Notes: generated from the sequence alone by a model not told the origin. Shown: positions 54,368-61,748, counted from the first letter of the stretch. The stretch is DNA of 64,000 nt from Bacillota bacterium (GCA_023421395.1 JAEZTL010000002.1:1-64000), one strand, 5' to 3'. Translations and numbers: made by a program.

Positions 54368-54436
54368 TTATTGACCGTTGCCCTCCGATCGGTTTAGGGC
54401 AACATAGCGGGGCCGCGTTCGTCGCGTACCGCTCAT
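54368..54436 (-). CDS. Short upstream ORF in the ilvB leader (22 codons)
   Basis: ATG at 54436 stands seven bases behind a full AAAGGAGG ribosome site; the frame ends with TAA at 54368, 17 bases before ilvB. It is Arg-rich and not enriched in branched-chain residues. A hairpin (54377-54384 with 54396-54403) covers its 3' half. It could couple translation to ilvB or be a chance ORF. Confidence 0.4.
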   Translation of the reverse strand: MSGTRRTRPRYVALNRSEGNGQ

Positions 54437-54497
54437 ATGGATGCCTCCTTTGCCGCGCCCCTTCGAGCCCGTCAGAATTCATGGCTCCGTCGCTATG

Positions 54498-54537
54498 AAA
54501 AATCCCCTGCCAGTGCTGTTGCACTCTGGCAGGGGAT
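54498..54537 (-). terminator. Attenuator terminator in the ilvB leader
   Basis: On the minus strand ATCCCCTGCCAG (54537-54526) pairs perfectly with 54513-54502, and the hairpin is followed by a run of five T (54502-54498). It lies 22 bases after the leader-peptide stop and 148 bases before ilvB, so it would stop transcription before the operon unless its 5' arm is captured by the leader. Confidence 0.85.
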
Positions 54538-54559
54538 CAAGCGAACCGCTTGTATGGCC

Positions 54560-54673
54560 CTATTGGGCTCCCTCTTCCGCGCGTACAACAACCTGATCCC
54601 CGGCTTCGACTAGTACAAGTACGATGCCGGCGATAATAATCAGGATGTTGACGATGGCGAAAAGGTTCTGCAT
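54560..54673 (-). CDS. Branched-chain-rich leader peptide of the ilv-leu operon
   Basis: 37 residues, of which 17 are Ile (6), Leu (4) or Val (7); in residues 7-22 they make 13 of 16. Codons used in this run (ATT, GTA, CTA, CTT) are rare in this G+C-rich sequence. ATG at 54673 follows GGGAG by eight bases, about 21 bases into the transcript of a consensus promoter. CCTGAT (54644-54639) can pair with ATCAGG (54597-54592), and GGGGATCA (54601-54594) with TGATCCCC (54539-54532) in the terminator 5' arm. This is the layout of regions 1:2, 2:3 and 3:4 of amino acid attenuators. A small membrane peptide is the alternative. Confidence 0.75.
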   Translation of the reverse strand: MQNLFAIVNILIIIAGIVLVLVEAGDQVVVRAEEGAQ

Positions 54674-54700
54674 GATTACGCTCCCGAATGAATTTTTACC

Positions 54701-54729
54701 AATATACCACCGGGTCCGCCCGCTGTCAA
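54701..54729 (-). promoter_or_regulatory. Consensus promoter of the ilv-leu operon
   Basis: On the minus strand TTGACA (54729-54724), a 17-bp spacer and TATATT (54706-54701). Transcription should begin near 54694. Confidence 0.85.
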
Positions 54730-54798
54730 GCGATTTTTCAATCTTTTACAGGTTTTTACCAATTTAACGTGGCAGCGCGCCAAACCCCTGTCGCGGGC

Positions 54799-55281
54799 TC
54801 ACAGCACACGGAACATGGGTACAATGTCCTCGTACCCACCGTCCGTCCGGAAGCCGCCGGGGATTATCCCCAAGCGCGTAAAGCCCAGCCGCTCGTAAAG
54901 ACGAAGCGCGGCCGCGTTGGTCTTGACCACCGCGTTAAACTGCACGATGCGAAAGCCCAGTCTTTTCGCGGTCTCAAGGGAGTGCCGCACCAACTTTTCG
55001 CCCACGCCCATGCCTCGGGCCGCCTCGTCCACCGCGTAGCTGCAGTTGGCGATGTGGGCGCAGCGGCCCACGTTGTTGGGGTGCAGAATGTAAAGCCCGG
55101 TCAGCGCGCCCGGCGCCTGGGCGACGCCCGTAAAGCACTGTCCGGCGAAGAACGCCTCCGCCTCCGCCGGCGAGAGGGGAATCTCCTGCGGAAAGGCGAC
55201 GCCCTCCTCCACCACCCGGTTCCAAATGCGCGTCATTTCGGGAAGGTCGGTCTTTTGATATTCTCTGACGACGTCGTCCAT
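54799..55281 (-). CDS. GNAT acetyltransferase
   Basis: 160 residues. Motif A (VDEAARGMGVGEKLVRHSLETAKRLGF) and the NAAALRLYERLGFTRLG segment mark an acetyl-CoA-dependent N-acyltransferase; the substrate is unknown. The ATG at 55281 follows GGAGGG at six bases. It lies behind the encapsulin gene but a hairpin separates them. Confidence 0.82.
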   Translation of the reverse strand: MDDVVREYQKTDLPEMTRIWNRVVEEGVAFPQEIPLSPAEAEAFFAGQCFTGVAQAPGALTGLYILHPNNVGRCAHIANCSYAVDEAARGMGVGEKLVRHSLETAKRLGFRIVQFNAVVKTNAAALRLYERLGFTRLGIIPGGFRTDGGYEDIVPMFRVL

Positions 55282-55295
55282 ACGCGCCCTCCTCG

Positions 55296-55332
55296 GTATA
55301 AAGCCGCCCGCATTGCGACGCAATGCGGGCGG
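55296..55332 (-). terminator. Hairpin between encapsulin and the acetyltransferase
   Basis: A perfect 13-bp G+C-rich stem (55332-55320 with 55316-55304) with a three-base loop, followed by CTTTAT on the minus strand. The T-tract is poor, so read-through is likely. Confidence 0.55.
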
Positions 55333-55347
55333 AACAAGTGCTTGTCG

Positions 55348-56163
55348 TCAGTCGAAGACCACAATCGCGTCGCCCCGCTTGATCCGGGGCAGCACGGTTT
55401 CGACGATGCGCAGCGAGTGGTTGAGGTCCTTGAGTTCGAGATAGGACACCGAGAAGTCCACGCCCAGCACAAGATCCATATTGATCGGCTCGGCAGCCAC
55501 CAGGATGGCTTTGTTCTCGCCCAGCACCGGCGTGCGCAGTACGCGTCCATCAAGAAGCGAGGACACGCGCTCAATCTCCATCCTGCCGGTGGCCGGTTGG
55601 ATGCGCTCCATCTGGGTGTACAGATCCAGGCTGACCACCAGCGCCATACGGCCCCAGAAGCCCTTCCCGTTGAGCATCTCGACGGCCTTCGCCACGTCGG
55701 CAAAGGGAGTTTCACCCTTCGTCCAGTCGCCGCGCTTCAGGTGCGTCGCATCCTTCGCACCGAAAAGGCCCGGAAAGCCCAAAGCCTCGCTGCCAAAGAA
55801 GATCAGTTTGTCCTCGTTCTTTGCGGCCGCGGCGGCGGCGGCGGAAGCCGCGGTGAGATCCAGCGGCAGTCCGTTTTTCTCGCTGAATTCCAGATCACGC
55901 CAGGACAGCTGAAAATCCTTGTACAAAAGCGGGATTTCCTTGAACGCGCGACCGGTCGTCAACACCATCGCGCCGTCGTCCTCGAATCCACCGGCGTTCA
56001 GATCGTCCACCGGAACACTCAGTGCGCCGGACCCCAGAGGCCCGTACAGATTGAGAAAACGCCTGCCCATGAGCGCCTTTTTCGCGGTTTCCATCACGGC
56101 GCTGTCAATTTTGGCCCAAAGTTCTTCAGAAAAGGGGGCGCTGCCCCTCGAAAGAAAGTCCAT
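55348..56163 (-). CDS. Family-1 encapsulin shell protein
   Basis: 271 residues. The HK97-like fold of encapsulins is recognised from the N-terminal SRGSAPFSEELWAKID, GRRFLNLYGPLG, FKEIPLLYKDFQLSWRDLE and the late VETVLPRIKRGDAIVVF. Many copies make a protein nanocompartment that holds cargo enzymes carrying a C-terminal loading peptide. The gene for a ferritin-like protein with such a peptide lies 12 bases upstream, so the pair probably stores iron or protects from oxidants. Confidence 0.92.
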   Translation of the reverse strand: MDFLSRGSAPFSEELWAKIDSAVMETAKKALMGRRFLNLYGPLGSGALSVPVDDLNAGGFEDDGAMVLTTGRAFKEIPLLYKDFQLSWRDLEFSEKNGLPLDLTAASAAAAAAAKNEDKLIFFGSEALGFPGLFGAKDATHLKRGDWTKGETPFADVAKAVEMLNGKGFWGRMALVVSLDLYTQMERIQPATGRMEIERVSSLLDGRVLRTPVLGENKAILVAAEPINMDLVLGVDFSVSYLELKDLNHSLRIVETVLPRIKRGDAIVVFD

Positions 56164-56175
56164 TTTTGTCCCTCC

Positions 56176-56523
56176 TTAATGGTCGATCAGACTGCCGACA
56201 GAGGGGGCGGAAGCAGCGGGCGTCAGACCCAATTCCTCCAGCATTTCCTTGACTTCGCCCTCGCCGGACGCAAAGTGCTCCGCCTCTTCGGGGTCCAGGT
56301 AGCGCAGAAGCGTCATCAATTCGCCCACGTGCGCCTTTTCCTCATCCCGGATATCGGCGATTACTTTTTTGGCCACCACGTCGTCGGTCGCCTGTACATG
56401 CGCGTCATAGAGGTAGATTGCTTCCAATTCGCCGGCGATGTCAAGGCGAACGGCCTGAATCAGTTCTCCCTTCGTCAGCTTGCGGTTGACGTTGCCCTGA
56501 AACGGATTGGCAAAATTCGGCAT
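56176..56523 (-). CDS. Encapsulated ferritin-like cargo protein
   Basis: 115 residues. Two helices carry ferroxidase-type ligands: Glu32 in AGELEAIYLYD and Glu61-Glu62-x-x-His65 in DEEKAHVGEL. A flexible Ala/Pro/Ser segment leads to the C-terminal SVGSL (108-112), which fits the cargo-loading motif that docks to the inner encapsulin wall. Encapsulated ferritins oxidise Fe(II) and deposit it in the shell. The ATG at 56523 follows GGAGGAG at eight bases. Confidence 0.88.
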   Translation of the reverse strand: MPNFANPFQGNVNRKLTKGELIQAVRLDIAGELEAIYLYDAHVQATDDVVAKKVIADIRDEEKAHVGELMTLLRYLDPEEAEHFASGEGEVKEMLEELGLTPAASAPSVGSLIDH

Positions 56524-56580
56524 GGTTTCGTCTCCTCCCAACACATGCTTCGGCCGGATGCCCGGCCTTCTTCGTTCTTT

Positions 56581-56610
56581 AATATACCACAAAAATTCTG
56601 TTAGAATCAA
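56581..56610 (-). promoter_or_regulatory. Promoter of the encapsulin operon with operator-like palindrome
   Basis: On the minus strand TTGATT (56610-56605), 18-bp spacer, TATATT (56586-56581). ATTCT-3-AGAAT (56595-56607) lies in the spacer, where a bound dimer would repress; the regulator is unknown. Confidence 0.55.
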
Positions 56611-56679
56611 GAAATTGCGCAAAACCGGTGTGAAAACATCCGGCAGGCAGCGCCCGCCGGGCCAGAGCCCGTTTCGTTC

Positions 56680-56945
56680 TTATAGTGCGGCGAACCGCTC
56701 CGCGAAGGCGCGGAATTCGCTCAGCGCATCCTCGTCGGGCGCCTCGTTGGCGATCAGCCCGCCTTCAAAAGGCTTGCCACCCGAACGCGCTTTCCCGCTT
56801 GGGCATCCACACGCCGTCGCCCCGCCGCAAGGGCACACCCTTGCTCGCATGGCATGCCTCCAGCGCCGTGGAGAAATGCCTGAGCTTTCTCCTCCAGTAC
56901 TTCCGGGCCCATCTCTCCAGCGGAGGCGCATCCGGACAAACCCGT
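56680..56945 (-). pseudogene. Decayed, frameshifted 3' remnant of a protein gene
   Basis: Two minus-strand frames give protein-like sequence that joins only by a frame change. One runs from about 56945 (WARKYWRRKLRHFSTALEA, then GDGVWMPKRESAFGWQAF) and stops near 56767; the next frame continues with FEGGLIANEAPDEDALSEF to a TAA at 56680. No start codon or ribosome site is left, and the 5' part abuts the stop of the regulator gene. The parent family was not recognised. A sequencing error cannot be excluded. Confidence 0.4.
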
Positions 56946-57608
56946 TTACGGCTGGCAGGGCGCGCCGGAGCCCTTCCCCTTGCCGCGCACTTCTTTCAGA
57001 TAATTATAAACGGTAAAATTGCTCACGCCCAGGCAGTCCGCCACGTACTCCACGGCGTTTTTGATGGCGAAGATTCCCTTCTGCTCGAGACGGGCGACGA
57101 TGCCAAGCTTGTCCTCTTTCTGCATGTAGGCCACTGGTTTCTGAATCAGCGACACCTCGGTGTCCACCACAGACTCCATCACCTCGCTGATGTCCTGGGC
57201 GAAGGTCTCTTTGGGGGGCTCCGCCTCCGGCTGCCCAAAGCAGGTGCTCTCCTCCAGCACGTTCCGTGCGACGATGTAATCCGTCAGGTCCTGATTCAGG
57301 CAAAGGGAGCCCACGATTTGCCCCGTCTCATCCCGGATGAAGATGGTGGACGAGCGCAGCACGCGGCCGTCGGGCAGAACGGTGCGGTAGTTGACGCTGC
57401 TTCCGGCGCCGTCGCCGCCCTCCCGGAGGAGCTTCAGCAGATAATTGGTGGCAGGCCCGCCGATCTTGCGATGGGTGACGTCGCCCTCCAGCATCACGAT
57501 GGAACTCTCCACATGGCTCAGATCGTGCAGAATGACCTCGTAACGGGGCCCCAGCATCTGCTGAAGGCACGGGATGACCTGTGCGACCGCCTCAAGGTTG
57601 GGGTGCAT
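56946..57608 (-). CDS. YheO/DauR-type transcription regulator
   Basis: 220 residues. An N-terminal PAS-like YheO domain (VIPCLQQMLGPRYEVILHDLSHVESSIV, GRVLRSSTIFIRDETGQIVGSLCLN) and a C-terminal HTH (GIFAIKNAVEYVADCLGVSNFTVYNYLKEV) fit the family that includes DauR. Ligands and targets are unknown. The ATG at 57608 was chosen because the upstream ATG at 57674 lies only about eight bases from the predicted transcript start and has no ribosome site. Confidence 0.85.
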   Translation of the reverse strand: MHPNLEAVAQVIPCLQQMLGPRYEVILHDLSHVESSIVMLEGDVTHRKIGGPATNYLLKLLREGGDGAGSSVNYRTVLPDGRVLRSSTIFIRDETGQIVGSLCLNQDLTDYIVARNVLEESTCFGQPEAEPPKETFAQDISEVMESVVDTEVSLIQKPVAYMQKEDKLGIVARLEQKGIFAIKNAVEYVADCLGVSNFTVYNYLKEVRGKGKGSGAPCQP

Positions 57609-57688
57609 GGACGTTTTCCCCGCTTTCGTCTTTCCCGGCGCGCGCTGCCGCGCGGAGAGATACTCAGATTTCATCGGGCTTTGACAAT

Positions 57689-57717
57689 ATTGTAACCGGC
57701 TTCTCCCTCGGCGTCAA
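57689..57717 (-). promoter_or_regulatory. Promoter of the YheO-type gene
   Basis: TTGACG (57717-57712), 17-bp spacer, TACAAT (57694-57689) on the minus strand. Confidence 0.65.
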
Positions 57718-57764
57718 GACGGACAGGAGCGCGTTTGTGCCTGTGCTGACGCGCGTTTTACACC

Positions 57765-57801
57765 CGCGCGGCTTGCTTTTGCCGCGCGTTTCGGGTATGA
57801 T
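57765..57801 (+). promoter_or_regulatory. Promoter of busR with G+C-rich inverted repeat
   Basis: TTGCTT (57773-57778), 17-bp spacer and TATGAT (57796-57801). CGCGCGGC (57765-57772) and its complement (57781-57788) surround the -35 and might be an operator. Confidence 0.5.
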
Positions 57802-57848
57802 GGGTTTCGTCACATCGCAACACATCATGAAGGTCGTGAAGGGAACCC

Positions 57849-58475
57849 ATGAGGAAGGACAAGAACCTGCCCGCGTACCTCCAGGTTGCCCGCGATATCG
57901 CGGGCCGCATTGCGTCGGGCGAAATCCAGGAGGGCGAGCGCTTTTCGGGGCGGTCGCTGATGAGCTCACAATACAATGTGTCGCCGGAGACCATCCGGCG
58001 CGCGCTGGGGCTTCTGGCAGAGATGGACGTTTTGTCCATGCGGCAGAACGTCGGCGCGGTGGTCAAGTCCCGAGAGCGGGCGGCCCGGTATGTGGACCAG
58101 TATGGCGAAGCCGTGGGCATGCGGCTGCTCCGGGAGGAACTGGCCCGGCTGATGCTGGAACGGCGCGCGCTGGACGAGCGCATTGAGGAGACCGTTCAGA
58201 AACTGGCCGACATGGCAGAGCGCTTCCGCTACAGCGGCGACATGCAGACCTACGAATTCACCGTACCCGCCGGCGCGCGCATCGCGGGGCAGTCCATCGC
58301 CCAGTCCGCCTTCCGCACCGAAACCGGCGCGACGATCCTGGCCGTGCGCCGTGGTGCCCGGGTGCTGCTGTCTCCCGGCCCGGATGAAGAAATCGCGCCC
58401 GGCGACGTTCTCGTGATCGTGTGCGGTGTGCTGCTGGTTCCGGTAGTTTCTGAATTCATCTGCCGGACGTCGTAA
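57849..58475 (+). CDS. busR: BusR-like GntR regulator with RCK_C domain
   Basis: 208 residues. A GntR winged helix (residues 5-75: PAYLQVARDIAGRI, SPETIRRALGLLAEM), a coiled coil (about 85-122) and an RCK_C/TrkA-C domain (about 127-205) form the architecture of BusR, the repressor of glycine-betaine uptake that binds operator DNA when c-di-AMP occupies its RCK_C domain. Here it lies 168 bases before a betaine ABC importer on the same strand, separated by a terminator. Identity with BusR is by architecture and context; binding to c-di-AMP is inferred. Confidence 0.82.
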   Translation: MRKDKNLPAYLQVARDIAGRIASGEIQEGERFSGRSLMSSQYNVSPETIRRALGLLAEMDVLSMRQNVGAVVKSRERAARYVDQYGEAVGMRLLREELARLMLERRALDERIEETVQKLADMAERFRYSGDMQTYEFTVPAGARIAGQSIAQSAFRTETGATILAVRRGARVLLSPGPDEEIAPGDVLVIVCGVLLVPVVSEFICRTS

Positions 58476-58503
58476 TCTGCTTGCCGGCTTCGCTTCCCTT
58501 TCC

Positions 58504-58531
58504 CTCCCCGCCATGCGGGGAGATTTTTTTT
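58504..58531 (+). terminator. Intrinsic terminator of busR
   Basis: An 8-bp G+C-rich stem (58504-58511 with 58515-58522) with a CAT loop followed by A and eight T. Confidence 0.88.
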
Positions 58532-58556
58532 GTTTCGCAGCATTTTTCTCCCCGGG

Positions 58557-58596
58557 TTGACATATTAACAACTTTTATGTAGTATATAAGTTGTCA
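58557..58596 (+). promoter_or_regulatory. Betaine importer promoter and candidate BusR operator
   Basis: A perfect TTGACA (58557-58562), 17-bp spacer and TAGTAT (58580-58585). ACAACTT (58568-58574) and its complement AAGTTGT (58588-58594) flank the -10, and TGACA/TGTCA occur at the outer ends, so the promoter is embedded in a dyad that a BusR-like dimer or tetramer could bind. Confidence 0.6.
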
Positions 58597-58643
58597 GTCG
58601 GGCTGATCCGGCTGAACACCATACGCCGAAAGGAGCGCATTGC

Positions 58644-59627
58644 ATGAAGAGAACAATCTACCTTCTGTTGGCCGCGCTGATGCTGACAACGGCCCTGGCC
58701 GCGCCCGCCCTGGCCGCGCCCAAGACGCAGATTACTTTTGCCGATGTGGGCTGGGATTCGATCCGATTCCATAACGCGGTGGCCGGGACGGTGGCCGAAG
58801 CGGTCTTCGGATACACCTGGGAGGAGGTATCCGGTTCCACGCCCATCACCTCCGAGGCGCTGATGAAAGGCGACATCGACGTGCATATGGAGATGTGGAC
58901 GGACAACATCGCCACCTATGACGACGATATCGCCCAGGGCCGGATGCAGGAGCTTTCCGTGAATTTTGACGACAATTTTCAGGGCCTGTACGTGCCGCGC
59001 TACGTGATCGAGGGCGACGCCTCGCGGGGCATCGAGCCCATCGCGCCGGATCTGAAAACCGTCGAGGACCTGAAAAAATACGCCGACATCTTCCCCGATC
59101 CGGAGGACCCGGGCAAGGGGCGCATCTTCGGCGGGCTTCCCGGCTGGGAAGTGACCACGATTCTGGAGAAAAAAGTTCAGTACTATGGTCTGGATGAAAT
59201 GTACAATTACGTGCTGCCGGGCAGCGACGCGGCGATGAGCGCGGCGTTCGTGTCCGCCTGGGATAAGGGTGAGCCCATCGTGGCCTATTACTGGGAGCCC
59301 ACGTGGCTTCTGGGCATGTACGACTTCGTACTTCTTGAGGACGCGCCCTTCGACGCGGCCACCTATATGGACGGCGAGACGGCTTTCCCCGCTACGACGG
59401 TGACCATCTGCGTATCCAACGATTTTCTGGCGTCCAATCCGGAGTACTGTGCGTTCCTTTCGAATTACGGCACCTCCTCTGCGCTTTGCAGCGAGGCGCT
59501 GGCGCACATGCAGGAAACGGGGGACGATTACGCGGCCACGGCCAGGTGGTTTCTGAAGCAGCACGGTGAACTGGTGGACCAGTGGCTCACCGCCGATCAG
59601 GCGGCGACGCTGCGGTCGGCGCTGTAG
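58644..59627 (+). CDS. proX: Glycine-betaine-type substrate-binding protein
   Basis: 327 residues. A Sec signal peptide (to about residue 25) without a lipobox cysteine is followed by an OpuAC/ProX fold (ITFADVGWDSIRFHNAVAGTVAEAVFGY; VHMEMWTDN; PIVAYYWEPTWL). Aromatic residues at these sites usually form the quaternary-amine cage. Absence of a lipid anchor is odd for a monoderm; it may stay tethered through an uncleaved signal. It is the first gene of the importer operon. Confidence 0.87.
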   Translation: MKRTIYLLLAALMLTTALAAPALAAPKTQITFADVGWDSIRFHNAVAGTVAEAVFGYTWEEVSGSTPITSEALMKGDIDVHMEMWTDNIATYDDDIAQGRMQELSVNFDDNFQGLYVPRYVIEGDASRGIEPIAPDLKTVEDLKKYADIFPDPEDPGKGRIFGGLPGWEVTTILEKKVQYYGLDEMYNYVLPGSDAAMSAAFVSAWDKGEPIVAYYWEPTWLLGMYDFVLLEDAPFDAATYMDGETAFPATTVTICVSNDFLASNPEYCAFLSNYGTSSALCSEALAHMQETGDDYAATARWFLKQHGELVDQWLTADQAATLRSAL

Positions 59628-59659
59628 AGCCGTTCCCATGGGATGTGAGGTGAAAGCAT

Positions 59660-60562
59660 TTGAGTGACCTTGGTAATTTCCCCTTTGTGTTCAAGCCCAA
59701 CGTATCGGCGATCGACAAGGCGATGCGCGGCTTCGCGGCCAGCGCCTCCTGGTTCTTCGAGGATATCGTCGGGCAGGGGCTGATCCGCCTCGTCAATTCG
59801 ATCAACTGGATGCTCTCCCACATCCCGTGGTTTGTGCTGATCGCGCTGGTCTTCTTCCTGGGCTGGAAGGCCCGGGGGAAGATCCGCAGCGGCATCCTCT
59901 ACGCGCTTTTGATGTGCCTGGTGGGTGTGGTGGGCCTATGGCAGATGATGTATCAGACGCTCTCCATCGTACTGGCGAGTGTGCTGATCGCGCTGGCGCT
60001 GGGATTCCCCATCGGCATCCTTCTGTCCGCCTCCGACCGGGCGACCCGCGTGGTGCGCCCGGTGCTGGACACGATGCAGACAATGCCGGTGTTCGTCTAC
60101 CTGATCCCGGCGCTGCTTTTCTTCGGCATGGGCTCCGCTTCCGCGGTCATCGCCACGGTGATCTACGCCATCGTTCCGGTCATCCGGCTGACCAGCCTGG
60201 GCATACGCCAGGTGGCGGCGGACGTGGTGGAAGCCTCACGCGCCTTCGGCGCGACGCGGCGTCAGACGCTGGTCAAGGTGCAGATCCCGCAGGCGATGCC
60301 CACCATCATGGCCGGCGTCAACCAGACGCTGATGATGGCCATGGCGATGGTGGTCACCTGCTCGATGATCGGCGCCCGAGGCCTGGGCAGCGAGGTGCTG
60401 ATCGCCGTCAACCGAACGGAGATCGGCCGCGGCCTGGTATCCGGCTTTTCCGTGGTCATCCTGGCGATTCTTTTGGATCGCCTGACCCAGGGCTGGTTCG
60501 GCGACGAAAAGAAAAAGGCCCGCAAGGCCGACAAATTGCCCGGGGGGGATCAGAATGGCTGA
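59660..60562 (+). CDS. proW: Glycine-betaine ABC importer permease
   Basis: 300 residues with seven or so membrane helices and the EAA loop (VVEASRAFGATRRQTLVKVQIPQAMPTIMAG) that contacts the ATPase. Family OpuAB/ProW. A TTG start lies seven bases behind GAGGTG. Its 3' end overlaps the ATPase gene by eight bases. Confidence 0.9.
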   Translation: MSDLGNFPFVFKPNVSAIDKAMRGFAASASWFFEDIVGQGLIRLVNSINWMLSHIPWFVLIALVFFLGWKARGKIRSGILYALLMCLVGVVGLWQMMYQTLSIVLASVLIALALGFPIGILLSASDRATRVVRPVLDTMQTMPVFVYLIPALLFFGMGSASAVIATVIYAIVPVIRLTSLGIRQVAADVVEASRAFGATRRQTLVKVQIPQAMPTIMAGVNQTLMMAMAMVVTCSMIGARGLGSEVLIAVNRTEIGRGLVSGFSVVILAILLDRLTQGWFGDEKKKARKADKLPGGDQNG

Positions 60563-61748
60563 GCGCGGCGGCGAATATATCATTGAACTGAAACATGTCA
60601 ACAAGCTTTACGGCATCAACCGGGCGGAGGCCGCCCGCATGATGCGCGAGGGCTCGGACAAGGACGCCGTCTATAAAAAAACCGGCGCCACCGTGGCGCT
60701 GTGGGATGTGAATCTGAAAATTCGACGGGGCGAGATCTTTGTGGTCATCGGTCTCTCCGGCTCGGGCAAGTCCACGGTGGTGCGCTGTCTGAACCGGCTT
60801 CACAGGCCCACCGGCGGCAGTGTGCTGTTTGAGGGCGAGGACATCACGAAGTACGGCACCCACGAGCTTCTGGATCTGCGCAGAGGAAAGATGTCCATGG
60901 TATTCCAGTCTTTCGGCCTCATGAGCCACCGGGACGTGCTGGGCAACGTGGCTTACGGCCTCGAAGTGCGGGGCATGTCCCGCGCCCAGCGCGAGGAGAA
61001 GGCGCGGCAGGTGATCCAGATGGTGGGGCTTTCCGGCTGGGAGCGCCAGAGCGTGGACAGCCTGTCCGGCGGCATGCGGCAGCGCGTGGGCATCGCCAGG
61101 GCCCTGGCCAGCGATCCAGAGGTTTTGCTGATGGACGAGCCCTTCTCGGCGCTGGACCCGCTGGTGCGCAGCGACATGCAGTTCGAACTGCTCAAAATCC
61201 AGCGCAAACTGGGCAAGACCATCGTGTTCATCACCCATGACATCGACGAGGCCTTTAAGCTGGGCGACACCATCGCCATCATGCGGGACGGCAAGGTGAT
61301 CCAGGTGGACACCCCCGAGGGCATGAGCGCCAATCCCGCCGACGATTACGTGCGCCGTTTTGTGAACAGCGCCGATCGCTCGAAGGTCACCAGCCTTCGA
61401 AGCGTGATGATCAACCCGTCCAGCCTCGCCCGCGTCACCGACCGGCCCGCGCAGGCCATCGAATCCATGCGCAAAAATGCGCTGTCCACCGTATATGTGG
61501 TGGACCATGCGCTGAAACTTCGCGGTATTCTGACCATTTCCGAAGCAGTGCGCGCCCACAAGGAAGGGCTGCCCATCGCCGAGGTCATGAACCGGGACGT
61601 GGAGACCGCCACCCCGGAGGAAACCGTTCACGCCATCCTGCCCCGCGCCGCCCAGTCGCCCTACCCGCTGGCGGTGGTGGACGAGGGCGGAAGCCTGCTG
61701 GGCATCGTCACCAAGGCGGCGGTCTTGGCCTCGCTGGCGCAGGATTAA
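60555..61748 (+). CDS. proV: Glycine-betaine ABC importer ATPase with CBS domains
   Basis: 397 residues. The N-terminal INRAEAARMMREGSDKDAVYKKTG insertion is typical of ProV/OpuAA. Walker A GLSGSGKST (66-74), signature LSGGMRQRVGIARAL, Walker B LLMDEPFSALDP and the H-loop are intact; two CBS domains follow (about 280-395), used as ionic-strength sensors in OpuA. The importer takes up betaine or similar compatible solutes under osmotic stress. Confidence 0.92.
   Translation: MAERGGEYIIELKHVNKLYGINRAEAARMMREGSDKDAVYKKTGATVALWDVNLKIRRGEIFVVIGLSGSGKSTVVRCLNRLHRPTGGSVLFEGEDITKYGTHELLDLRRGKMSMVFQSFGLMSHRDVLGNVAYGLEVRGMSRAQREEKARQVIQMVGLSGWERQSVDSLSGGMRQRVGIARALASDPEVLLMDEPFSALDPLVRSDMQFELLKIQRKLGKTIVFITHDIDEAFKLGDTIAIMRDGKVIQVDTPEGMSANPADDYVRRFVNSADRSKVTSLRSVMINPSSLARVTDRPAQAIESMRKNALSTVYVVDHALKLRGILTISEAVRAHKEGLPIAEVMNRDVETATPEETVHAILPRAAQSPYPLAVVDEGGSLLGIVTKAAVLASLAQD

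Noticed and set aside
52938..54374. Long plus-strand frame opposite ilvB
   Set aside because: Shadow of the ilvB codon pattern; ilvB is certain on the minus strand.
54560..54673. SecG-like or other small membrane protein instead of a leader peptide
   Set aside because: Hydrophobic core could be a helix, but the position, codon choice and the exclusive pairings with the terminator favour a leader; kept as alternative only.
54351..54700. T-box riboswitch before ilvB
   Set aside because: The conserved T-box bulge and a specifier stem were looked for and not found; the peptide and paired segments explain the terminator better.
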